Shown here: positions 15,969 to 22,074 of the stretch, piece by piece | How the letters are laid out: each line of letters starts with the position of its first letter | How positions within the stretch are numbered: the first letter of the stretch is position 1 | Source of the DNA: Cacconaster sp045641345 | Lineage (GTDB): Bacteria; Bacteroidota; Bacteroidia; Bacteroidales; UBA932 | Assembly (NCBI GenBank): GCA_045641345.1 | Contig: JAZUGR010000013.1 | Span: forward strand, 1-22,074 | DNA length: 22,074 bases | Reading direction: 5' to 3' | The notes under the pieces: generated by a model | The model's input: only the letters and a program-made list of their open reading frames with translations | What the model was told of the DNA's origin: nothing | Database searches by the model: none | Position numbers and translations under genes: made by a program

Positions 15969-17024
15969 TCACTCTTCGGGGAGTTCCCTTACTGAAGAAT
16001 AGCGGCGCCACTTTTCGAAGAGGGCGGCCATGTCGGCGGGAATCTCCGAATCGAAGTACATCTGCCGGCCTGTGGCGGGATGCTTGAACCCGAGCACCTT
16101 GGCGTGGAGAGCCTGACGTGGCAGAATCTCAAAGCAGTTGTCGATGAACTGCTTGTATTTGGTATAGAGAGCCCCCTTGAGGATACGGTCGCCGCCGTAC
16201 AGGCTGTCATTGAACAAGGGATGGCCGATATGGTTCATATGGACCCTTATCTGATGCGTGCGGCCGGTTTCCAGGCGGCATTCCACCAGAGTCACATAAC
16301 CGAATCTTTCAAGCACCTTGTAGTGGGTCACGGCGTGCTTTCCCTGCTCCGGATCGCTGCACACGCGATAGCGGATACGGTCGTTGGGATCCCTGCCTAT
16401 GTTGCCCTCTATAGTGCCCGAATCCTCTTCGATGTTGCCCCACACGAGAGCCACGTACTTGCGGGTGATGGTGTGATAAAAGAACTGCTTCGCCAGATTC
16501 AGCTGGGCCTTGTCGTTCTTGGCCACCACAAGCAGACCGGACGTGTCCTTGTCGATACGATGTACAAGCACGCCCATACGTTCGTCGGAGGCGTCCTTTC
16601 CGGGAGTTATGCCAAGATGGAATGCAAGGGCGTTGACAAGGGTGCCCGAGAAATGGCCGTGCCCCGGATGCACCACCATCCCGGCGGGTTTGTTGACCAC
16701 CAGGAGATCGTCGTCCTCGTAAACGATATCAAGCGGGATGTCCTCCGGCACGAGGTCGAACCCACGACGCTCATAAGGAAGCATTATCTTGATTACGTCG
16801 AGAGGCTTGACCTTGTAATTGGCCTTCACGACCTTGTCGTTGGCCAGGACATAGCCCGCATCCACCGCAAGCTGAATGCGGTTGCGCGAGGTTCCGGCCA
16901 TATGTATCGAGAGATATTTGTCTATGCGGAGAAGCGACTGCCCGCTGTCCACCTCGAAGCGGAAGTGCTCGAACAGGTCCTGCTCCTGCTCCCCGTCGTC
17001 GATATTTTCGTCGAAGACAGCCAT
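15969..17024 (-). CDS. rluD: RluA-family 23S rRNA pseudouridine synthase, RluD-like
   Basis: The 351-residue enzyme converts uridines in 23S rRNA to pseudouridine. An S4 RNA-binding domain (about 32-85; LLRIDKYLSIHMAGTSRNRIQ... split by VDAGYVLANDKVV) precedes the catalytic domain. The signature VNKPAGMVVHPG (110-121) and the catalytic motif HRIDKDTSGLLVVAK (155-169, nucleophile Asp158) are intact, as is the GRTHQIRVHMNHIGHPLFND segment. The S4 plus RluA layout fits RluD more than RluA or RluC, but exact target sites cannot be told from sequence. Its ATG overlaps the stop of the PASTA gene by one base (TGATG), so translation is coupled. It ends 15 nt from the convergent barrel gene, and no terminator is visible between them. 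Confidence 0.93.
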   Translation of the reverse strand: MAVFDENIDDGEQEQDLFEHFRFEVDSGQSLLRIDKYLSIHMAGTSRNRIQLAVDAGYVLANDKVVKANYKVKPLDVIKIMLPYERRGFDLVPEDIPLDIVYEDDDLLVVNKPAGMVVHPGHGHFSGTLVNALAFHLGITPGKDASDERMGVLVHRIDKDTSGLLVVAKNDKAQLNLAKQFFYHTITRKYVALVWGNIEEDSGTIEGNIGRDPNDRIRYRVCSDPEQGKHAVTHYKVLERFGYVTLVECRLETGRTHQIRVHMNHIGHPLFNDSLYGGDRILKGALYTKYKQFIDNCFEILPRQALHAKVLGFKHPATGRQMYFDSEIPADMAALFEKWRRYSSVRELPEE

Positions 17025-17833
17025 CAGTTCTCGGGAACGCTTGCAGGGAGATCGAATTTCAACGTATCAAGCGTAAGATAAATGTCCACGTCGGTACCAA
17101 GAGCCACGTGCCCTGCCTGGGGCGAAGGCGACTGGAAATAGACGAATGCGTGGAGCGAATCGGATGCCGACCCCACCGTTTCGTCAAATCTGACCTTGTG
17201 CAGATTGGCGGAGCATTCGAAAAGCATATCCGAGGCCGCCTCAAGAGAGAGGCCCCTCAAGTCGGGCAGAAGGGTTGAATTCTCCTCGGGATTGACTCCG
17301 AGCACCAGGTCTATGCGGCTGCCGGCCTCGATGCGTGTGCCGGGACGGATTGCCTTGCCGCGATAGCGCTGCTCGAGCACACAGTCGGTGGCCATATCCT
17401 CCACATACGAAAGCCTCCCCACGAGGAGCGCGTTGGAGAGGATTTCGGTACGCGCCGCACGCAGCGAGAGCCCGGTAAGGAAAGGGACCGCCACGGTTTT
17501 TGGCTGCGTGGAGTTTATTGTGATCAGGATGCGCCTCCCCTCCTTCACAGCCTCGCCGGCGGCGGGATTCTGGGAAAAGACACAGCCATAGCCGAGATTG
17601 GATACATACACCGAATCGGTTACGTCGAGCCGTATGCCGCTGCCGGAGGCGAGCGAAGAAGCCTCATCCATAGTCATTCCCCGGAAATCGGGGACAAGAA
17701 TCTCCTGGCCGTGGCGCGTACGGACTCCGAGCAATATCTGGATAACGAAAATAAGGGCGAGTACCGAGATAACCGCCCAAATCAAATTCCGCAAAATATA
17801 TTTTCGCGACTTATTTCCAGAGTTGCCCGACAT
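17024..17833 (-). CDS. membrane-anchored protein with three PASTA domains
   Basis: The 269-residue protein has a short cytoplasmic N-terminus, one transmembrane helix (about 12-37, ILRNLIWAVISVLALIFV...) and three PASTA repeats outside: about 45-108 (LVPDFRGMTMDEASSLA), 113-179 (VPFLTGLSLRAARTEI) and 187-255 (LLPDLRGLSLEAASDML). PASTA domains bind peptidoglycan or stem peptides in Ser/Thr kinases and penicillin-binding proteins, but no kinase or transpeptidase domain is attached here, so it may be a cell-wall sensor or scaffold (inference). ATG at 17833 is chosen; an in-frame TTG at 17845 would add four residues. It lies 15 nt after rpmH and is coupled to the rluD-like gene, an arrangement I recall as common in Bacteroidales. 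Confidence 0.9.
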   Translation of the reverse strand: MSGNSGNKSRKYILRNLIWAVISVLALIFVIQILLGVRTRHGQEILVPDFRGMTMDEASSLASGSGIRLDVTDSVYVSNLGYGCVFSQNPAAGEAVKEGRRILITINSTQPKTVAVPFLTGLSLRAARTEILSNALLVGRLSYVEDMATDCVLEQRYRGKAIRPGTRIEAGSRIDLVLGVNPEENSTLLPDLRGLSLEAASDMLFECSANLHKVRFDETVGSASDSLHAFVYFQSPSPQAGHVALGTDVDIYLTLDTLKFDLPASVPEN

Positions 17834-17848
17834 CACCGGGGACAAGGA

Positions 17849-18001
17849 CTACCAGAGGTCCTCTGAAGACACAGTGAGCTTGCTGCGGCCGTGACGACGG
17901 CGGGCAGCCAGAACCCTGCGACCGTTAGGGGTTGACATACGCTCGCGGAAACCGTGCTTGTTGCGTCTCTTGCGCTGTGAGGGTTGGAATGTACGTTTCA
18001 T
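17849..18001 (-). CDS. rpmH: 50S ribosomal protein L34
   Basis: A 50-residue basic protein reads from ATG at 18001 to TAG at 17849. The start MKRTFQPSQRKRRNKHGFRE and the RMSTPNGRRVLAARRRHGRS core are the unmistakable L34 signature. The C-terminus LTVSSEDLW is slightly extended relative to the 46 residues of E. coli. L34 sits near the base of the 50S subunit and binds 23S rRNA. It has its own strong promoter in the end of rsmG, and is not next to rnpA or dnaA here as it is in many other bacteria. The PASTA gene follows after 15 nt. Confidence 0.97.
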   Translation of the reverse strand: MKRTFQPSQRKRRNKHGFRERMSTPNGRRVLAARRRHGRSKLTVSSEDLW

Positions 18002-18035
18002 ATCTTAGATTTTTATTTCCGAAAAAGTAGGAGTG

Positions 18036-18065
18036 CAAAGGTAATGCTTTTATTTCAAAATCAAA
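18036..18065 (-). promoter_or_regulatory. Bacteroidetes-type promoter of rpmH
   Basis: On the minus strand TTTG (18062-18065, part of a TTTTG run) is followed after 18 nt by TACCTTTG (18036-18043), matching TTTG/TAnnTTTG. The -33 box lies inside the last codons of rsmG. Transcription would begin near 18029, about 28 nt before the rpmH ATG, and continue into the PASTA and rluD-like genes. Confidence 0.8.
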
Positions 18066-18664
18066 ATCTTTTTATCTACAAAATACTCCTCGTCATACCA
18101 TATGCCTATGTCGGAAATGGTAAAACGGCCGCGGTCGAGGCGGTGGCGCGAAGCACACCTTGCGGCCTCCTCCTCGAGGTCACCGCCCTTGAGGCATATC
18201 AGACCGCGGGAGAAACGCCCGGCAATCCATCCGTAAAGGTCGGAGAGCTGCGCCACTGCCCTGGTGACAGCCCAGTCGAAATTCCCCGGCAGGGCCTCCA
18301 CTCGGCAGTTCACACACTCCACGTTGTCGAGCCCCAGCGAAGAGGCCACGGCAGAGGCCACCTTTATCTTCTTGCCGATACTGTCGCACAGGGTGAACCG
18401 CGCTGCGGGAAAGAGCACCGCCAGCGGGATGCCGGGGAACCCTCCGCCCGTCCCCACGTCGAGCACCCTTTCGCCCGAGGCGAACTGCACGGCCTTGCCT
18501 ATTGCCATCGAATGAAGCACGTGATGCAGATAGAAATTGTCCATATCCTTGCGGGATATGACGTTGATCTTTTCGTTCCACTCACGGTAGAGCGGCCCTA
18601 GAGCCTCCAGACGCTCCTTCTGCAACGGCGAAAGCGCCGGAAAATATTTCTCAACGGGATGCAT
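18050..18664 (-). CDS. rsmG: 16S rRNA (guanine(527)-N7)-methyltransferase
   Basis: The 204-residue SAM-dependent enzyme methylates N7 of G527 in 16S rRNA; its loss gives low-level streptomycin resistance in other bacteria. The family features are YREWNEKINVISR (26-38), LHHVLHSMA (47-55), the glycine-rich SAM loop VLDVGTGGGFPGIPLA (68-82) and TRAVAQL (134-140). ATG at 18664 is chosen because it gives the normal length (E. coli 207); the frame is open to 18712 but that stretch is the sigma-factor 3' end. It overlaps the sigma-factor gene by 14 nt, so translation is probably coupled. Confidence 0.95.
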   Translation of the reverse strand: MHPVEKYFPALSPLQKERLEALGPLYREWNEKINVISRKDMDNFYLHHVLHSMAIGKAVQFASGERVLDVGTGGGFPGIPLAVLFPAARFTLCDSIGKKIKVASAVASSLGLDNVECVNCRVEALPGNFDWAVTRAVAQLSDLYGWIAGRFSRGLICLKGGDLEEEAARCASRHRLDRGRFTISDIGIWYDEEYFVDKKILILK

Positions 18665-19217
18665 CGCCACCTGAATATGATGAGGCGCCCTCCACAAGCA
18701 TCTTGCGGGCACGGTTTATCCGCGTCTTGACTGTCCCGAGCGGAAGGGCCAGTGCGGAAGCGATGTCTTCGTAGGCCAGATCTTTCAGAAACCGCATTTC
18801 AGCCACCTCGCGGTAGGTGTCGGGCAGGCTCCTGATGCACCCTATGAGTTCGTTGACGGCCTGATCGACTATTATCTTATCCTCCGGATTGCCCCCGGAG
18901 GCAGTGTCGAGCGACTCGGGGTCGTCGGAATACGACACCGACGGGATGCTGTTGCGAGTGCGGCGCAGATGATCGATGGCCTCGTTGCTGGCAATCTTGT
19001 AAAGCCAGGTGGAGAATGCGAATCCGGGATTGTAGCGGTCGATGCACCTGAAAGCCTTCTCGAAACTGCGCTGGCATATATCCTCGGCATCCTCGACCAC
19101 CGAGACATAATTCTGCAGGATGAATCCCGTGAGGGAGGTACGGTAGCGAGAGAGAAGCGACGAGAAAGCCCCCTGGTCGTCCTTCAGAGCCAGGCGGATG
19201 AGCTGAAGGTCATCCAT
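18651..19217 (-). CDS. ECF-type RNA polymerase sigma factor (sigma-70 family)
   Basis: The 188-residue product has the two-domain ECF plan. Region 2 (about 14-86) includes DAEDICQRSFEKAFR and FSTWLYKIASNEAIDHLRR. Region 4 (about 131-176) carries the helix-turn-helix LAYEDIASALALPLGTVKTRINRARK. The start is uncertain: ATG 19217 sits just after the polA stop and opens with MDDLQLIRLAL, close to the usual ECF start; ATG 19247 would add ten residues and overlap polA by 29 nt. No anti-sigma gene with a membrane helix follows; the next gene is rsmG, which it overlaps. It is therefore transcribed with polA. Target genes are unknown. Confidence 0.88.
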   Translation of the reverse strand: MDDLQLIRLALKDDQGAFSSLLSRYRTSLTGFILQNYVSVVEDAEDICQRSFEKAFRCIDRYNPGFAFSTWLYKIASNEAIDHLRRTRNSIPSVSYSDDPESLDTASGGNPEDKIIVDQAVNELIGCIRSLPDTYREVAEMRFLKDLAYEDIASALALPLGTVKTRINRARKMLVEGASSYSGGDASR

Positions 19218-19218
19218 C

Positions 19219-21915
19219 TCAGTGCGCTTCAAGCCAGTTTTTTCCATAATTGCATTCCACCGTGAGCGGCACCGAAAGACGGCACACGCCCTCCATACTC
19301 GATTTGACTATGTCGCACACCTTCTCCACCTCGCCCGGGGCCACGTCGATTATCAGTTCGTCGTGGACCTGCAGCACCATACGGCTATCGAGTGAAGCCT
19401 CATTCAGCCTGCGGTGCACTTCGATCATCGCCTTCTTTATGATGTCGGCCGCACCGCCCTGGATCGGGGCGTTCACGGCGTTGCGCTCCGCGAGGGCGCG
19501 GACAACCTGGTTGCGCGATGCAATGTCGGGCAGATAGCGCTTGCGGCCGAAGATGGTCTCGACATATCCGTTCTCGCGGCAGCGGGCGGTGACTTTCTGT
19601 ATATAATCCTTCACCCCCGGATACTGGGCGAAATATTGCTCTATGAACGATTTGGCCTCACTGCGCGGCAAATCCATCCTCTTGGCCAGGCCGAAGGGCG
19701 AGATGCCGTAGATCACGCCGAAATTGGCCACCTTGGCCCGGCTGCGCTGCTCGGGCGTAACCTCATCGAAAGGCACGTGGAAGATGCGCGAGGCGGTGTC
19801 GGTGTGAATGTCGGCTCCGTGGTTGAAACCATCCACCAGAGCCTGGTCGCCGCTCAGGTGCGCCATAAGCCTCAACTCAATCTGCGAATAGTCGGCCGAC
19901 ACTATGCAGCCCCCTTCGAAGCCCGACACGAACGCCTTGCGTATTTCACGCCCGCGGGCAGTGCGCACCGGGATGTTCTGCAGATTGGGGCGCATCGAAC
20001 TGAGCCTGCCGGTAGCGGTGAGAGCCTGGTTGAAGGTGGTGTGCACGCGGCCGGTGGCGGGATTGATGAGCGACGGCAGAGGGTCCAGATATGTGGATAT
20101 GAGCTTTTTCAGGGCACGGTATTCGAGCACCTTGCCCACGAAAGGATGCTTGTCTTTCAGATCGGAGAGCGTTTCCTCATCGGTGGGATAGTCGCCGCGG
20201 CGGCTTTTCTTGATTCTCGAATTGAGGTTGAGCTTTTCGAATATGGCTATACCCACCTGACGGGGCGAAGCCAGATTGAGGGTTGACCAGCCCACCATTT
20301 CGCGGGCCTCCTTTTCTATCGCGGAGAGCTCCACAGACAATGCGGCGGAGTACTCGCGGAGGGGACGCGGATCGACCTTCACGCCGTAATGCTCCATTTG
20401 CGAAAGCACCTCCACAAGAGGCATCTCCACCTCGCGGTAAAGATTCCAGAGCCCCTGCTGCTCAAGAGACGAGCGAAGGAGTGGGACAAGCTCCCATATC
20501 GCGGCACACTCCCGGCAGGGAAGCGAGTCATCGGCGGGAGAATCATCCACCGGAGCGGAGAAAAGATCGACGGGGCCGGCCTCGCGCCGCGGCTCAGCCT
20601 CGGAAGGCCCGCTTGCCGAAGCATCCCCGGCGGAAAGGTTGACACCGAGGAGTCCCGATGCAATGGCATCCAGCTTGTGGGTGCGCTCCGGATTGAGGAG
20701 ATAGTGCATCAGCTCCACGTCGAATATGTCGCCGCCCACCTGTATGCCGCGGCGGAGCAGCTCCACCTCGAGGCTCTTCAGGTCAAAGCCGGCCTTGGCT
20801 ATCGCAGAGTCGGAAAGAATGGCGGCAAGGGCCTTGTCGTCCATATCGAACACTGCCAGACGGCCGTCGCAGCAGAGAGCCATCCCCGCAGAAGTCCTGC
20901 GCAGGGCCACGCAGCCGCGCGTAGCGGTAAGGGAGACCACGGAGGGGCAGTCCGAAAGTTCGTATTGCATCACGGCGCCCGCCTCCGTAGAGCCCTGCTG
21001 CGGAAGCTCGCCGGATACCGGCCCGCCAGTCTCCGCTGCAGGCTGTGCAGCCTCCGGCAGAAGCCGGCGCAGCGAGTTGAATTCGTATTTTGCAAAAATG
21101 TCGGAAATGCGCTTGTCGAGACACGCGGTCACGGCAAGGGCATCCTCATCCATATCGAGCTCGACATCGGTTTTTATCGTAGCCAGGGTCCGGCTCATGC
21201 CGATATACGGATAAGCGGCCTCGAAAGCCTTGCGCAATGCGGGCGAAAGTTCGAAAAGATGGTCGTAAATCCCATCGACGGAGCCGTATTTGGCCACAAG
21301 CTTCTTCGCACCCACCTCGCCCACGCCGTCGACTCCGCGGATATTGTCGGCGCTGTCGCCCCATATCGCAAGGATGTCGATTATCTGCCGCGGCCTGGAG
21401 ATGCCCCATTGCCGGCAAAGACTCTCCCTGGTAAGGATTTCGGGCTCCTCCCCCGCCTTGCCGGGCTTGTACTGGAAAACGTGGTCGGCCACCACCTGGC
21501 CGAGGTCCTTGTCGGGGGTGACCATATACACGTCGAAGCCGCGGGCCGACTCGCGCCTTGCGACAGACCCTATCACGTCATCGGCCTCGAAACCGGGCTT
21601 CATCACCACGGGGATGCCGAGGGCGCCCACGATTTCGATGAGCGGGTCGAGGGCCTCCTTCACCAACTCCGGGGCGGCGCTGCGGTTGGCCTTGTACTCG
21701 GGATACATTTCGTGACGGAAAGTCTTGCACGGAGGGTCGAACATCACCGCCATATGGGTCGGCTTCTCCCTGCGGAGAAGTTCGAGGATGAACTTGGTGA
21801 AACCGAAAAGAATTGAGGTGTCCTCCCCCTTTGAATTGATCATCGGACGCCGCAGAAAGGCGTAGTACATCCTGAATATCAAGGAGTGACCGTCTATCAG
21901 AAACAGTTTTTTCAT
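19219..21915 (-). CDS. polA: DNA polymerase I, with degenerate 3'-5' exonuclease domain
   Basis: The 898-residue enzyme fills gaps and removes RNA primers. The N-terminal 5' nuclease (about 1-300) keeps its acidic sites: LIDGHSLIFR, VMFDPPCKTFRHE, PGFEADDVIGSVA and VTPDKDLGQVV. The polymerase domain is complete: motif A SADYSQIELR (Asp675), motif B RSRAKVANFGVIYG (Lys728, Phe732, Tyr736) and motif C VHDE (Asp852, Glu853). The middle domain (about 316-490) keeps exonuclease-fold remnants (FDVELMHYLLNP) but has lost the catalytic residues: no DxE at motif I, Leu382 where Asp424 of E. coli would be, and ECAAIW instead of YxxxD at motif III. ATG at 21915 begins MKKLFLIDGHSL; the frame stays open farther but crosses the promoter and the tRNA gene. 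The sigma-factor gene follows at once. Confidence 0.95.
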   Translation of the reverse strand: MKKLFLIDGHSLIFRMYYAFLRRPMINSKGEDTSILFGFTKFILELLRREKPTHMAVMFDPPCKTFRHEMYPEYKANRSAAPELVKEALDPLIEIVGALGIPVVMKPGFEADDVIGSVARRESARGFDVYMVTPDKDLGQVVADHVFQYKPGKAGEEPEILTRESLCRQWGISRPRQIIDILAIWGDSADNIRGVDGVGEVGAKKLVAKYGSVDGIYDHLFELSPALRKAFEAAYPYIGMSRTLATIKTDVELDMDEDALAVTACLDKRISDIFAKYEFNSLRRLLPEAAQPAAETGGPVSGELPQQGSTEAGAVMQYELSDCPSVVSLTATRGCVALRRTSAGMALCCDGRLAVFDMDDKALAAILSDSAIAKAGFDLKSLEVELLRRGIQVGGDIFDVELMHYLLNPERTHKLDAIASGLLGVNLSAGDASASGPSEAEPRREAGPVDLFSAPVDDSPADDSLPCRECAAIWELVPLLRSSLEQQGLWNLYREVEMPLVEVLSQMEHYGVKVDPRPLREYSAALSVELSAIEKEAREMVGWSTLNLASPRQVGIAIFEKLNLNSRIKKSRRGDYPTDEETLSDLKDKHPFVGKVLEYRALKKLISTYLDPLPSLINPATGRVHTTFNQALTATGRLSSMRPNLQNIPVRTARGREIRKAFVSGFEGGCIVSADYSQIELRLMAHLSGDQALVDGFNHGADIHTDTASRIFHVPFDEVTPEQRSRAKVANFGVIYGISPFGLAKRMDLPRSEAKSFIEQYFAQYPGVKDYIQKVTARCRENGYVETIFGRKRYLPDIASRNQVVRALAERNAVNAPIQGGAADIIKKAMIEVHRRLNEASLDSRMVLQVHDELIIDVAPGEVEKVCDIVKSSMEGVCRLSVPLTVECNYGKNWLEAH

Positions 21916-21944
21916 ATTGGGGGAACGCCGCGCATCTATCCGGA

Positions 21945-21974
21945 TTGCAAATATACAAAAAAACCTTACCTTTG
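21945..21974 (+). promoter_or_regulatory. Bacteroidetes-type promoter of tRNA-Leu
   Basis: TTG (21945-21947) is followed after exactly 19 nt by TACCTTTG (21967-21974). Transcription would begin near 21981, about 11 nt before the mature tRNA 5' end. Confidence 0.75.
21948..21955 (-). promoter_or_regulatory. -7 element of polA
   Basis: On the minus strand TATATTTG exactly matches TAnnTTTG, 32 nt before the polA ATG. A TTG at the proper -33 distance is not evident. The element directly abuts the -33 TTG of the divergent tRNA-Leu promoter (21945-21947, plus strand). Confidence 0.55.
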
Positions 21975-21991
21975 CCTCACGCAATGCAATT

Positions 21992-22073
21992 GCGGGTGTG
22001 TTGTAACTGGTAGCCAAGCCAGACTTAGGATCTGGTGCCTCGCGGCGTATGGGTTCGAGTCCCTTCACCCGCA
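21992..22073 (+). tRNA. tRNA-Leu (anticodon UAG)
   Basis: All arms can be folded by eye. The acceptor stem GCGGGTG (21992-21998) pairs with CACCCGC (22066-22072), with discriminator A at 22073. The D stem TTG/CAA encloses a loop with the conserved GG. The anticodon stem CCAGA/TCTGG encloses CTTAGGA, giving anticodon TAG (22026-22028) for CUA and other CUN leucine codons. A class II extra arm (GCC-TCGC-GGC, 22037-22046) and the TTCGAGT T-loop follow. The T stem ATGGG/CCCTT has one U-U mismatch. CCA is not visible; the window ends one base later. It diverges from polA. Confidence 0.93.
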
Positions 22074-22074
22074 C

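Noticed and set aside
15944..15980. Possible bidirectional terminator between the barrel gene and the rluD-like gene
   Set aside because: Only a short TTCCG/CGGAA pairing is present, with no T run on either strand, so a terminator cannot be supported.
16080..17081. 333-codon open frame on the plus strand opposite the rluD-like gene
   Set aside because: The antisense gene has complete RluA-family motifs; this frame has no recognisable domain, promoter or start context.
20389..21816. 475-codon open frame on the plus strand, antisense to polA
   Set aside because: It lies wholly opposite the well-supported polA gene, its translation resembles no family (His/Arg/Gly-rich, low-complexity), and it follows from the GC-rich third positions of polA.
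1..22074. CRISPR array, insertion sequence, prophage or defence system
   Set aside because: No regularly spaced repeats, transposase, integrase, toxin or nuclease modules were seen; all coding DNA is accounted for by housekeeping or envelope genes.

Overview
The window is ordinary chromosomal housekeeping DNA from a member of the Bacteroidetes, most likely the order Bacteroidales. Supporting signs are Bacteroidetes-type promoters (TAnnTTTG at -7, often with TTG or TTTG about 19 nt upstream), weak or absent Shine-Dalgarno sequences, a large outer-membrane beta-barrel protein of the carboxypeptidase-regulatory/TonB-receptor-like type, FKBP-like lipoproteins, a three-PASTA membrane protein upstream of a RluA-family synthase, and a DUF3822-like gene upstream of rsmD. 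The base composition is fairly GC-rich for the phylum. I do not assign a genus. I see no insertion sequence, prophage, integrase, CRISPR array or defence island.

Layout. 1-1384 (minus): 5' part of rpsA (ribosomal protein S1), running off the left edge, with its own promoter. 1573-4194 (plus): secreted S9 serine peptidase of the glutamyl-endopeptidase type. 4231-5316 (plus): prfA (RF1). 5297-9356 (minus): a tight five-gene operon, nrnA, two FKBP-like lipoprotein genes, mazG, tcdA, whose last gene runs tail to tail into prfA with a 20-nt overlap. 9481-11176 (plus): an anchored protein of unknown function, a short DUF3822-like gene and rsmD, with overlapping start and stop codons. 11209-15953 (plus): serS, ruvC and the outer-membrane barrel gene, closely spaced. 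15969-18001 (minus): rpmH, PASTA protein, rluD-like. 18050-21915 (minus): polA, ECF sigma factor, rsmG, each touching or overlapping the next. 21992-22073 (plus): tRNA-Leu(UAG), divergent from polA.

Functionally the window covers translation (S1, L34, RF1, SerRS, tRNA-Leu, RsmD, RsmG, RluD-like, TcdA), DNA and nucleotide maintenance (Pol I, RuvC, MazG, NrnA) and the cell envelope (S9 peptidase, FKBP lipoproteins, PASTA protein, outer-membrane barrel), plus one sigma factor. No gap longer than about 190 bases lacks a gene; the two largest (1385-1572 and 9357-9480) are divergent promoter regions.

The most unusual points are: a strong intrinsic terminator for prfA that lies inside the coding sequence of the convergent tcdA gene; a DNA polymerase I whose 3'-5' exonuclease domain has lost its three catalytic motifs; interlocked divergent promoters of polA and tRNA-Leu; a short DUF3822-like gene that starts on a GTG overlapping the preceding stop; and an ECF sigma factor with no evident anti-sigma gene, placed between polA and rsmG. 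I found no convincing undescribed multi-gene system.
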